Source of the DNA: Pueribacillus theae
Lineage (GTDB): Bacteria; Bacillota; Bacilli; Bacillales; UBA6769
Direction: 5' to 3'
DNA: 41,521 nt
Assembly: GCF_003097615.1 (NCBI RefSeq)
Contig: NZ_QCZG01000033.1
Location: 1-41,521, forward strand
The notes under the pieces were generated by a model. It saw only the letters and a list, made by a program, of their open reading frames with translations, was not told the DNA's origin and searched no databases. The position numbers and the translations under genes were made by a program. Below are positions 33,793 through 41,521 of this stretch, in pieces (positions within the stretch are counted from its first letter, which is position 1; every line of letters starts with the position of its first letter).

Positions 33793-34590
33793 TTGGAATT
33801 CATATCTTATAAAGAGAACGGAAAAATCGGAACGATTACACTACAAAATGATAAGCAGCGCAATGCGTTGTCACTGCCTCTCATTCAAGAACTAGATCAT
33901 TTACTAAAAAAAATTGGCACTGAAAAAAACGTTAATGTACTTATTTTTGAAGCGGAAGGAAAAGTATTCAGTTCCGGCCATAATTTACGCGAGGTGGCCA
34001 ATCAACCTCAACAGGATGTCCTGCATTTATTTCAAGAATGTGCGAAAATGATGCGGACTTTAAGAGACATCCCTCAAATTACAATCGCGAAAGTTCATGG
34101 AATAGCGACCGCCGCAGGGTGCCAGCTTGTTGCTGCGTGTGATTTGGCTGTCGCAAGTGAACGTGCTCAATTTGCCACACCTGGCGCGCATATCGGTTTG
34201 TTTTGCAGCACTCCAGCTGTCTTTGTTTCACGTAATGTTGGCCGAAAAAAGGCGGCTGAAATGCTGTTTACAGGGGATTTTATTACAGCTGATGATGCCC
34301 TTCTTCACGGTTTGGTTAATAAAGTAGTTCCCCATGAAGAGCTGGAACAAGCAACAGAAGAGCTAGCCCAATCAGTCGCAAGGCATAGTTTGGCGGTCTT
34401 AAATATTGGAAAGAATCAATTTTATCAACAACTTCAAATGGAGGACTTCCAGGCCCTTAATTATTCTTCGGAAGTCATTTCCTTAAACAGCTCACATCCC
34501 GATGCCATTGAAGGCATCTCCGCATTCCTTGAAAAACGCCAGCCTGAATGGAGCGACAGAAGCAATATAGAAATGGACAAAGTGAAATGA
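33793..34590 (+). CDS. Enoyl-CoA hydratase/isomerase family protein
   Basis: Crotonase-fold protein of about 265 residues. Blocks: NDKQRNALSLPLIQEL, FSSGHNLREV (oxyanion loop), PQITIAKVHGIATAAGCQLVAACDLAVAS and ATPGAHIGLFCSTPAV. The Ser-Ser-Gly-His and CSTP patterns match the ECHDC3-like branch, whose reaction is unclear. GGAGGG lies six bases before TTG 33793; the ATG at 33787 is directly against it and less likely. It stands alone, converging on ectB. Confidence 0.8.
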   Translation: MEFISYKENGKIGTITLQNDKQRNALSLPLIQELDHLLKKIGTEKNVNVLIFEAEGKVFSSGHNLREVANQPQQDVLHLFQECAKMMRTLRDIPQITIAKVHGIATAAGCQLVAACDLAVASERAQFATPGAHIGLFCSTPAVFVSRNVGRKKAAEMLFTGDFITADDALLHGLVNKVVPHEELEQATEELAQSVARHSLAVLNIGKNQFYQQLQMEDFQALNYSSEVISLNSSHPDAIEGISAFLEKRQPEWSDRSNIEMDKVK

Positions 34591-34598
34591 AAGAGGAT

Positions 34599-34631
34599 GT
34601 TCAAAAAGTCCGGCTACCCTCCTTTTTGAAC
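34599..34631 (+). terminator. Terminator-like hairpin after enoyl-CoA hydratase gene
   Basis: GTTCAAAAAG (34599-34608) / CTTTTTGAAC (34622-34631), 13-base loop. T residues are inside the stem. Confidence 0.5.
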
Positions 34632-34651
34632 ACGCGATTATAGACAAATTT

Positions 34652-34680
34652 ATAGCAGGAGCCATAATGGCACCTGCTAT
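34652..34680. terminator. Hairpin after ectB
   Basis: ATAGCAGGAGCCA / TGGCACCTGCTAT, 12 of 13 pairs, loop TAA. It begins 8 bases past the ectB stop on the minus strand; the T tract there is poor. On the plus strand it is followed by TTTTCG. Confidence 0.5.
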
Positions 34681-34687
34681 TTTCGAT

Positions 34688-35968
34688 TTATTTGTTTAAA
34701 ACGGTTTGAACGCTTTCTTCTACGATGGCGAAACCTTTCTCTAGACCCTCTTTGTCAATAATTAAAGGGGGCAGAAACTTAAACACTTCGCTATTTGGAC
34801 CTGAGGTTTCCATTAATAGCCCTCTATTAAATGCTTCATTGCAAATTTGCTCTGAAAGGCCTTCAATTTCAGAAGCGATCCCCTGCATTAATCCCCTTCC
34901 CCTTTTTTCGCCTTTTAATTCTTTATATTCTTCAATGACATGATCGATAAATGAACTCACCATTTCTGATTTCTCTTGGATTCCATTTGAAAAATCTTTA
35001 TTTTCCCAATAAGTTAACGCTTCGCTTGCAGCGATAAATGCCAGATTATTTCCCCTAAACGTCCCATTATGTTCAGCAGGCTCCCAAATGTCATGCTCAC
35101 TTTTAATAAGTGTGATTGCCATCGGCAGGCCGTATCCCCCGATAGATTTTGACAAACATACGATATCTGGTTTGATCCCTGCGGGTTCAAAGCTAAAAAA
35201 TGTGCCTGTTCTACCACAGCCCGCTTGGACATCATCGACAATTAGCAATATATCGAATCTTCTGCATAATCTCTCGATATCTCTAAGCCATTCATAGCTC
35301 GCAGCATTTATCCCGCCTTCACCTTGAACCGTTTCGAGAATAATTGCTGCCGGCAATGCAACTCCACTTCCGCTGTCTTCTAAAAATCTCTCGATATATT
35401 CAATTGAACGGTTACTGCTAAAATAATCGTCATAAGGCATAGAAACTGTATGGCTCAAAGGAATTCCAGCACCATGTCGTTTGAAGGAATTTCCTGTAAC
35501 GGAAAGCGAACCAATTGTCATTCCATGAAAAGCGTTCGTAAAACTAATCACCGTTTCACGACCGGTTACCTTACGAGCAATTTTCAAAGCACTTTCAACT
35601 GTATTTGTACCAGTTGGCCCCGGAAACATAACTTTATAATCTAAATTTCTTGGTTTAAGTATCACTTCATTAAATTGTTCCAAAAATTTCCCTCTAGCTA
35701 CTGTGGCCATATCCAAACTATGGGTAATCAAGTCTTCTTCTAAATATTCGATAAGCAGCTTTTTCATTTTATCGTTGTTGTGGCCGTAGTTTAATGTACC
35801 GGCTCCGGCAAAAAAGTCGATGTATTCTTTTTCGTTGACATCCCATACTTTATAACCTTTTGCTTTTTTAAAGACCGTTGGAAAACTCCGGCTGTAGCTT
35901 CTTACATTAGACTCATATTTCTCGAAAACTTCCATTTCCATTTCCGGCTTTACTTTAACAGTTATCAT
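34688..35968 (-). CDS. ectB: Diaminobutyrate-2-oxoglutarate aminotransferase EctB
   Basis: PLP class III aminotransferase of 426 residues that makes L-2,4-diaminobutyrate from aspartate semialdehyde, the first step of ectoine synthesis. Blocks: [44 protein letters not shown], the [12 protein letters not shown] aspartate and PLP-lysine K274 ([14 protein letters not shown]). ATG 35968 has GGAGGT about 11 bases upstream. It follows ectA by 40 bases. The third gene, ectC (ectoine synthase), is missing: ectB is directly followed by a hairpin and a convergent gene. Confidence 0.93.
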   Translation of the reverse strand: MITVKVKPEMEMEVFEKYESNVRSYSRSFPTVFKKAKGYKVWDVNEKEYIDFFAGAGTLNYGHNNDKMKKLLIEYLEEDLITHSLDMATVARGKFLEQFNEVILKPRNLDYKVMFPGPTGTNTVESALKIARKVTGRETVISFTNAFHGMTIGSLSVTGNSFKRHGAGIPLSHTVSMPYDDYFSSNRSIEYIERFLEDSGSGVALPAAIILETVQGEGGINAASYEWLRDIERLCRRFDILLIVDDVQAGCGRTGTFFSFEPAGIKPDIVCLSKSIGGYGLPMAITLIKSEHDIWEPAEHNGTFRGNNLAFIAASEALTYWENKDFSNGIQEKSEMVSSFIDHVIEEYKELKGEKRGRGLMQGIASEIEGLSEQICNEAFNRGLLMETSGPNSEVFKFLPPLIIDKEGLEKGFAIVEESVQTVLNK

Positions 35969-36008
35969 TAAGTTTACATACCTCCAGCAATTATTATTTT
36001 AGTTAAAA

Positions 36009-36536
36009 TCATGAAAGCGGGCCTATGCGATATGTCCATTCGGTTTCGTGAGAAGGATCGGGGAATTGTTCTTCTAAAAAGCATTCACTTACTTCACATG
36101 TTGCCTCTAACTTTTTCGCCAAACCTTTAAACAAATTGTTAGAGGCAATATTTGAGGGAGTTACGGTGGCTTCAAGATAATGAATATCCTTATGATCCAA
36201 TTGGTAAAGAAGTTTTTCCAACAACGATGTGGCCAATCCTTTCCCTCTTTGGGATTCGTCAACAACAACTTGCCATACAAATAATGTGTCAGGTGCATTC
36301 GGCTGTAGAAACCCTGAAATAAAGCCTACAACTCTGTCATCAATTTCCGCCAAAATCGACGTTTTATTAAAGTATTTCCCCCACATTAAATAACTGTAGG
36401 ATGAATTTAAATCAAGCACTTTTGAATTTTTTACAAGTGTATACATCGCGGCGCCGTCATTCTCAGTCGGCTCCCGGAAATTCAGCTTCCCTTCTTCGTT
36501 GATTTCTTTCGTTGATTGATTCTTAATCTTTCCCAG
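36009..36536 (-). CDS. ectA: Diaminobutyrate acetyltransferase EctA
   Basis: GNAT acetyltransferase that makes N-gamma-acetyl-diaminobutyrate. The family core SKVLDLNSSYSYLMWGKYF, FVWQVVVDESQRGKGLA (acetyl-CoA loop) and SPSNIASNNLF is complete. The first ATG (36446) would remove the N-terminal strand: the frame continues upstream as KLNFREPTENDGAAM, which matches the start of known EctA. The only well placed start is CTG 36536, six bases after GGGGGGTGA; ATT 36527 is another option. That start gives 175 residues, the normal length. Confidence 0.88.
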   Translation of the reverse strand: MGKIKNQSTKEINEEGKLNFREPTENDGAAMYTLVKNSKVLDLNSSYSYLMWGKYFNKTSILAEIDDRVVGFISGFLQPNAPDTLFVWQVVVDESQRGKGLATSLLEKLLYQLDHKDIHYLEATVTPSNIASNNLFKGLAKKLEATCEVSECFLEEQFPDPSHETEWTYRIGPLS

Positions 36537-36880
36537 TCTGTGTCACCCCCCATTCACATTTTTGAATAAAATTTATATAGTTGTTAGCATATCGGTAACA
36601 ATTTTTAAAATCAAAATGGGTAATCAAGGTTTATCGCGGTTTATTGTCTATAAATGGGTGTATGCCGTAAATCGCCTTGTGTTTCCTTCTAAAAACGCCG
36701 ATATCATCTATCTAAGGATATAATCATACTGAATTTCGAACAATCAGAGAGTTATTTGCATGATCGTAGAGCCAAGTTAGACAGATTGGGAATCATTCTC
36801 TCTCACTCGCTTATATGAGAGTATAAGCTAAATAAAAAAACAAAAAATACTGGAATTTCGACCAGTATTTTAATAAAAAT
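36537..36880. other. ectA upstream region
   Basis: About 340 bases without a gene apart from the yppE terminator. On the minus strand TTGTTA (36601-36596), 18-bp spacer, TATAAA (36577-36572) is a plausible ectA promoter. TTGTTA / TAACAA form a 6-bp inverted repeat (36581-36601) that includes the -35 box. No other structure recognised. Confidence 0.45.
36845..36870 (-). terminator. Terminator after yppE
   Basis: Minus strand AAATACTGG - loop - CCAGTATTT then TTTGTTTTTTTA. Confidence 0.8.
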
Positions 36881-37267
36881 TTACGATTTTAATTGGGAAA
36901 GCATCGTATTTAATACATAATCAACTGATTTAATCATTTCAATAAATCGCCGTTCATTGAATTTTCTTGCTGCCGTATCCTTTTGAAAAGCTTGTACGGA
37001 AGTGATTAGTAAATTTTCAAACGCGTTCTCGATTTGAATAGGATAAAGATATTTTACTTGTCCCTCGCCCAACCATTCAAGGGCCGCTTCTTTCCATTTT
37101 CCTGCAACTTTAAGGACTTCATCCGAAAATGGTTTCACTTCATTATAAAAATCCGATTCGTACCCTTCATGTTTCGTATGTTCAACATATTGGCTATATG
37201 CCTTGTTATTTAAATCCAATAATTTTTTCGTTAAATTTATTAAAGATTGTTCACTGTTTCCAGCCAT
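36881..37267 (-). CDS. yppE: YppE-family protein (DUF1798)
   Basis: Helical protein of 128 residues matching the YppE/DUF1798 family: LLDLNNKAYSQYVEHTKHEG, DFYNEVKPFSDEV and YPIQIENAFENLL. The family is confined to Bacillus-type organisms and of unknown function. ATG 37267 and GTG 37276 are both possible; the GTG is almost inside the GGAGGTG ribosome site, so the ATG is preferred. Location near recU-ponA and gpsB-cotD agrees with the ypp cluster of B. subtilis. Confidence 0.75.
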   Translation of the reverse strand: MAGNSEQSLINLTKKLLDLNNKAYSQYVEHTKHEGYESDFYNEVKPFSDEVLKVAGKWKEAALEWLGEGQVKYLYPIQIENAFENLLITSVQAFQKDTAARKFNERRFIEMIKSVDYVLNTMLSQLKS

Positions 37268-37379
37268 GACTTCCACACCTCCAACAGCACTTATCCTATC
37301 AAAGTTTTAACAAGAAAAGTACTGTTATATGGCATTTTTAGAAATTAGAAGTTGGGTTGGTTTGCATTTTTGATATTTT

Positions 37380-37913
37380 TTAAAAAAGGCTTAAAAGGCT
37401 GGCTAGCCACTTTCTTTTTGGAACATTTTTATCTTTCGGCTTAAAAGGAATAATCTCCGCTTCTTTTTTTGCTGCTTTTAATTGTTCCATTTCCTTTTCT
37501 AGTTTTTCAATTTTTTTATGAAGGCTATCGATCTCTCTTCGGTGCTGCAAAATTTGAACGCTCACAACATCTGCCGCCTTTTTCTCTAATTGTACTTCCA
37601 CATCCTCCAATCTTGAAAACATCGTATCAAATTTTTGAACCAATTCGGCAACTGTCACTTGTTGTTCTGGACCCACGTTATTTGCCTCACTCTTTTGTGA
37701 AGCTTGTCCAAGTTCAATTTGAGACATAGGCAAACCAAGGTTTAATTGCCTTTTTATATATTTTAATTGCATAATATCTTTATCGCGAAACAAATAATGG
37801 CCGTGTTCATTTCTTTCGCAAGGAATATTGAAATACTTTACCCATCTTTGAATCGTCGTAGGATTTACACCTAACTCTTCAGATACAACTTTCGTTTTTA
37901 CCGCCATTTCCAT
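37380..37913 (-). CDS. racA: Chromosome-anchoring protein RacA
   Basis: DNA-binding protein of 177 residues that ties the chromosome origin to the cell pole at the onset of sporulation through DivIVA. N-terminal MerR-like winged helix (SEELGVNPTTIQRWVKYFNI, CERNEHGHYLF); a long coiled coil (about 85-155, ADVVSVQILQHRREIDSLHK); and a C-terminal basic-hydrophobic end (KRKWLASLLSLF) that can reach the membrane. Start ATG 37913 follows GGGAGGG. In B. subtilis racA is located elsewhere; here it is divergent from recU. Confidence 0.85.
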   Translation of the reverse strand: MEMAVKTKVVSEELGVNPTTIQRWVKYFNIPCERNEHGHYLFRDKDIMQLKYIKRQLNLGLPMSQIELGQASQKSEANNVGPEQQVTVAELVQKFDTMFSRLEDVEVQLEKKAADVVSVQILQHRREIDSLHKKIEKLEKEMEQLKAAKKEAEIIPFKPKDKNVPKRKWLASLLSLF

Positions 37914-38183
37914 TAAAAAACCCTCCCGTATATTTTCGTATTGACATATATTCTATGCCGATTCATTCCTCCCTTCCCACATGACAAAAGTAGTAGCGAT
38001 TCGTCAAAGAAAGCGCAAATTTGTCACATTTTTTAACAGGAAAGTTAACTTATTTTATTTGCTTTTTTCTCATTCACGGGTAAAATCAAGTCATAAGGTA
38101 AAAAGGCTATCCACAACGGCGCTAACATAGTCTTTTAACTTTTAAGGCTTTTTAATAGTCTTTAAAAAAGGGGAAATCAGTTC

Positions 38184-38804
38184 ATGCTTCATTATCCAAA
38201 CGGAAAAAAAAATATCCGTGCGGCAAAGAACCGAAAACAGGAAAACTTCTCAAATAAACATGCGAATCGCGGTATGACATTGGAGGAAGATCTGAACATT
38301 ACAAACGAATATTATTTAAGTATTGGAAAGGCAGTGATTCATAAAAAACCGACACCGGTTCAAATTGTCAATGTCAGCTATCCGAAACGAAGTGCGGCTA
38401 TCATAACGGAAGCTTACTTTAAATTGGCTTCAACAACCGATTATAATGGAGTATATAAAGGGAAATACATTGATTTTGAGGCAAAAGAAACAAAAAACAA
38501 AACGTCTTTCCCATTAAATAACTTTCATGCGCATCAAATCGAACATATGAAAAAAGTGGATGAGCAAGGTGGCATTTGCTTTGTTATTTTAAAATTTGTA
38601 TACCTTGATACGATCTACTTTTTGGAAGCGAAGCATTTATTTTATTTTTGGGACAACCAGTTTCAAAACGGAAGAAAATCAATCCCGTTCATGTATATCG
38701 AAGAAAACGGAATACAGATTCCTTTAGGCTTCAACCCTAGAGTCGATTATCTTTCGATCATTGATAATATTTATTTTTCGAAAGGCAGGATCAATCATGA
38801 CTGA
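38184..38804 (+). CDS. recU: Holliday junction resolvase RecU
   Basis: Homodimeric structure-selective endonuclease of 206 residues that cuts Holliday junctions and also modulates RecA. Flexible N-terminal arm ([15 protein letters not shown]), the stalk region [12 protein letters not shown] and the nuclease core [20 protein letters not shown], with conserved Asp and Glu-x-Lys, are present. AAAAGGGGAAATC precedes the ATG. The stop overlaps the ponA start, the standard recU-ponA operon of Firmicutes. Confidence 0.95.
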   Translation: MLHYPNGKKNIRAAKNRKQENFSNKHANRGMTLEEDLNITNEYYLSIGKAVIHKKPTPVQIVNVSYPKRSAAIITEAYFKLASTTDYNGVYKGKYIDFEAKETKNKTSFPLNNFHAHQIEHMKKVDEQGGICFVILKFVYLDTIYFLEAKHLFYFWDNQFQNGRKSIPFMYIEENGIQIPLGFNPRVDYLSIIDNIYFSKGRINHD

Positions 38805-41367
38805 ACAATATCGTTCAAGGACAGAACGACGAAAAATGAAAAAAAACCCAAAAAAAACAAAGCGCAAAAAAGGAATGGTAAAGCGCATTTTTACTGCTTT
38901 ATTATTAATTTTTCTCATCTTTTTCATCGCTGGAACGGTTACTGTCTTCGCCATGCTAAGGGGCACTCCAGAATTAAATCCTGAATTATTAAAGGATCCG
39001 GTTTCGTCCAATATCTATGATAAAGATGATGAAGAAATCGCTACTGTGTCAGGCGAAGAAAATCGAGAGTTCGCATCTATTCAGGATACCCCTGAACTTG
39101 TACAGAATGCTACCCTAGCCATTGAAGATGTGCGATTCAGAGAACATTTCGGCCTTGATATTCGTCGAATAGGCGGAGCAGTTCTTGCGAATTTTAGAGA
39201 AGGATTTGGATCTGAAGGAGCAAGTACAATCACGCAGCAAGTGATCAAACGATCCTTTTTAACACCGGAAAAAACTTTGAAAAGAAAAGTACAGGAAGCA
39301 TATTTAGCGGTTAAGCTTGAACAAAATTATTCAAAAGATCAAATCTTGGAAATGTACTTAAATAAAATTTATTACGGAAAAGGGGCATACGGAATAAAAA
39401 CGGCGGCAGAAACATATTTTCAAAAAGAGTTGGATGAATTAACATTATCCGAAGCCGCTCTACTTGCCGGTCTTCCGCAGCGGCCGAATTATTATGACCC
39501 GACGAAAAACCCTGAAGCAGCTGAAAAACGAAGAAATACGGTCATAGCAGCAATGGTAAAGTATGGATTTATTAATGAAGCACAAGCTGAAGAAGCAAAA
39601 GAAATAAAAGTTGCAGATATGCTTAATCCTAAAGAAAAAGAACCAAGAAAATATGAAGCGTTTATCGATCAAGTGATTAGGGAAATCGAAGAGGTTGAAG
39701 GCCTATCTGAAAGAGATATATATGAAAGTGGATTAAAAATTTATACAACACTGGACGTAAGTGCACAAGAAAATACGGAGAAAACCTTGAAAGACGATGC
39801 TATGTTCCCTGATGATAAGTTCCAGGCAGGTGTTGTTTTAGTTGACACAGAAACAGGTGAAGTAAGAGCCATCGGAGGCGGCCGTAATAAGAAAAAAGGA
39901 AATTTCAACTACGCCATCCAATCCAAACGCCAACCTGGTTCAGCGATTAAACCGATTCTCGATTATGGTCCGGCGATTGAACATTTAAAGTGGTCTACTG
40001 GGAAAATAATTAAAGATGAAAAATTGGTTATAAATGGGCATGAAATTCGAAACTGGGATCGTTCGCACCGTGGACAAGTGTCCATGCGAAAAGCGCTTGA
40101 ACAATCATATAACGTGCCGGCGGTAAATACATTTCTGGAAGTCGGCGCAGACAAAGCAAAAGAATTTGCGGCAAATCTTGGCATTGAACCAAAAGAGGAA
40201 TTGGAACCGGCTTATGCGATTGGTGGATTTAAACATGGGATTTCCCCGCTCCAATTAGCTGGTGCCTATGCCGCATTCGGTAATGAAGGGATTTACCATA
40301 AACCACATACCGTAAGGAAAATTGTCTTTCCTGATGGACGAGAAATCGACAATACACCTGAGCCTGTTGCAGCGATGAGTGACTACACGGCATATATGAT
40401 CACAGATATGCTTAAAGATGTTGTAAGAAAGGGAACAGGTACAAGAGCGCGAGTACCCAACCTGCCAATGGCTGGTAAAACAGGAACAACAAACCCGCCG
40501 CCAAATATCACTCACGGTACAACGGATGGCTGGTTTGCCGGCTACACGACAAGATATGCGGCTGCTGTTTGGACGGGATATGATAAAACAACACAGGAAC
40601 AATATGTTAAAGAAGGAAGTACTATTGCCCAGCGCATCTTTAAAGATGTGATGTCGCATGCTTCGGAAGGGATTGATACTCCGGATTTCAAAAAACCAGA
40701 TTCTGTTATTGAAGTAGCTTTAGAAGCGGGGACAGAAAAAAAACCAAGCCCATTCACACCGAAAGATAAAATTGTTTATGAACTCTTTGTTCGTGGTACT
40801 GGGCCAAGTGGAATTTCACAAACCTATAATAAGCTGGGAGCTCCGACTGGATTAAGTGCAAGCTATAATGAGGAATCAAATAGTATTACACTATCTTGGA
40901 ACCACGCGAAAGAAGGCAACGTATCCTTTGCCATTAGCATGTCTGTGGACGGAGGCGAAGCAACGTCATTGCCGTCTACTGGCGGATTAAGTATATCAGT
41001 GCCTAACGTTCAAGCGGGGTCAACCTATCAATTCCAAGTTGTCGCTATTGATGAAAGCACAAACCAAAAAAGTGATCCAGCGTCAGCTAGCATTAAGATT
41101 CCAGATCCAACAGATGAGGAGGAAACGCCTCCTGAAAATACAGAACCAGAACCGCCAACAAATGAAGAGGAACAGCCATCACCTCCTCATAACGACAATC
41201 AAGAACAAGAAAATGGTAATAACAATAATAATGGCGAGAATGGCGAAAAAACTGACCAAGAAAAGAAAAAACCGGGAGACCAAACAAATGAGGAAAACGA
41301 AAACACAGAAACCAATACAAAACCTGAACAGCCGCCCACACCGCCTAGAAAAGAAGAAGAGGAATAA
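38797..41367 (+). CDS. ponA: Class A penicillin-binding protein 1 (PonA)
   Basis: Bifunctional peptidoglycan synthase of 856 residues. Cytoplasmic basic tail, membrane anchor (about 31-53), glycosyltransferase domain with catalytic E110 ([14 protein letters not shown]) and GASTITQQ, transpeptidase with S382-A-I-K, S437-Y-N and K561-T-G. After it come a fibronectin type III domain (~680-768) and an acidic, Asn/Glu/Pro-rich tail (~769-856). ATG 38797 overlaps the recU stop by eight bases. It is the client of GpsB. Confidence 0.95.
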   Translation: MTEQYRSRTERRKMKKNPKKTKRKKGMVKRIFTALLLIFLIFFIAGTVTVFAMLRGTPELNPELLKDPVSSNIYDKDDEEIATVSGEENREFASIQDTPELVQNATLAIEDVRFREHFGLDIRRIGGAVLANFREGFGSEGASTITQQVIKRSFLTPEKTLKRKVQEAYLAVKLEQNYSKDQILEMYLNKIYYGKGAYGIKTAAETYFQKELDELTLSEAALLAGLPQRPNYYDPTKNPEAAEKRRNTVIAAMVKYGFINEAQAEEAKEIKVADMLNPKEKEPRKYEAFIDQVIREIEEVEGLSERDIYESGLKIYTTLDVSAQENTEKTLKDDAMFPDDKFQAGVVLVDTETGEVRAIGGGRNKKKGNFNYAIQSKRQPGSAIKPILDYGPAIEHLKWSTGKIIKDEKLVINGHEIRNWDRSHRGQVSMRKALEQSYNVPAVNTFLEVGADKAKEFAANLGIEPKEELEPAYAIGGFKHGISPLQLAGAYAAFGNEGIYHKPHTVRKIVFPDGREIDNTPEPVAAMSDYTAYMITDMLKDVVRKGTGTRARVPNLPMAGKTGTTNPPPNITHGTTDGWFAGYTTRYAAAVWTGYDKTTQEQYVKEGSTIAQRIFKDVMSHASEGIDTPDFKKPDSVIEVALEAGTEKKPSPFTPKDKIVYELFVRGTGPSGISQTYNKLGAPTGLSASYNEESNSITLSWNHAKEGNVSFAISMSVDGGEATSLPSTGGLSISVPNVQAGSTYQFQVVAIDESTNQKSDPASASIKIPDPTDEEETPPENTEPEPPTNEEEQPSPPHNDNQEQENGNNNNNGENGEKTDQEKKKPGDQTNEENENTETNTKPEQPPTPPRKEEEE

Positions 41368-41369
41368 AT

Positions 41370-41415
41370 AAAAAATAATTGCATCGCGCAAACTTTGCCG
41401 ATGCAATTATTTTTT
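41370..41415. terminator. Strong terminator after ponA
   Basis: AAAATAATTGCATCG pairs with CGATGCAATTATTTT around a 12-base loop (stem 41370-41386 / 41399-41415). T runs on both strands allow use by the converging gene. Confidence 0.9.
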
Positions 41416-41521
41416 CTCGTTTTTTTTGGTAACTTTCTGTACCGCATGTTTTTTAACTAAACATACATGACCCGCCGGGTCACAAACTTGGGATGAAAAT
41501 GGTTCCATCCAATAGTTACCA
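41407..41521 (-). CDS. Possible C-terminal fragment of a converging gene
   Basis: One minus-strand frame stays open from the window edge to TAA 41407-41409 and ends with a basic tail (VKKHAVQKVTKKNEKK); another ends earlier at 41457. In Bacillus the genes beyond ponA converge on it, so a gene end is expected here. I cannot tell which frame is real or name the product. Confidence 0.3.
   Translation of the reverse strand, partial: GNYWMEPFSSQVCDPAGHVCLVKKHAVQKVTKKNEKK

Overview
The window looks like chromosomal DNA from a low-GC, endospore-forming member of the Bacillaceae. Evidence for this: a class B (Bacillus-type) RNase P RNA; gpsB, racA, recU-ponA, cotD, yppE, yneT-parE-parC and ypsC, all recognisable Bacillus genes; purine-rich Shine-Dalgarno sites with many TTG and GTG starts; and sigma-A and probable sigma-B promoters. 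The species cannot be named from the sequence alone. No prophage, intact insertion sequence, tRNA or CRISPR array was seen.

Layout. 1-5.7 kb: the end of an ABC export pair, a DUF3231 protein, an RlmN-family rRNA methylase, an EEP phosphoesterase, an orphan csoR, a degenerate stretch and a YhcN/YlaJ sporulation lipoprotein. 5.8-12.1 kb: a long Fe/Mn superoxide dismutase, an isochorismatase-type hydrolase, an enoyl-CoA hydratase, and a MocR-type (GntR plus aminotransferase fold) regulator lying between two DinB/YfiT-family genes; then a possible IS200/IS605-like remnant and a DUF402 protein. 12.1-13.1 kb: relic DNA with terminators and a broken gene resembling the start of a bpsA-type polyamine synthase. 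13.1-19.5 kb: two sensory modules, response regulator - kinase - ABC multidrug exporter, then vanR-vanS-vanY without vanHAX. 19.5-23.5 kb: a type I toxin (32-residue holin-like peptide) with its own antisense promoter, a PadR - membrane protein - propeller operon, and a frameshifted small membrane gene. 23.5-33.4 kb, mostly minus strand: ydaT-like stress gene, FMN-binding glutamate-synthase-domain protein, parC, parE, yneT, ypsC, rnpB, gpsB, cotD. 33.5-41.5 kb: a 29-residue membrane peptide, an enoyl-CoA hydratase, ectA-ectB without ectC, yppE, racA, and recU-ponA.

How the parts fit. Core functions cluster in the right half: chromosome decatenation (ParEC), tRNA and rRNA processing or modification, division and wall synthesis (GpsB, PBP1), recombination (RecU) and chromosome anchoring in sporulation (RacA). 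The left and middle parts are accessory: stress defence, signalling, export and wall-targeting antibiotic response.

The most original signal is around 8.4-11.4 kb. The promoters of both DinB-family genes share one architecture: two direct repeats of CTGTTATA (one copy CTGTTACA) exactly 20 bp apart, the inner copy overlapping the -35 box, followed by an 18-bp spacer and a -10 box. The MocR gene sits between them. I infer a small MocR-controlled DinB regulon that also includes a previously unlisted 48-residue membrane protein.
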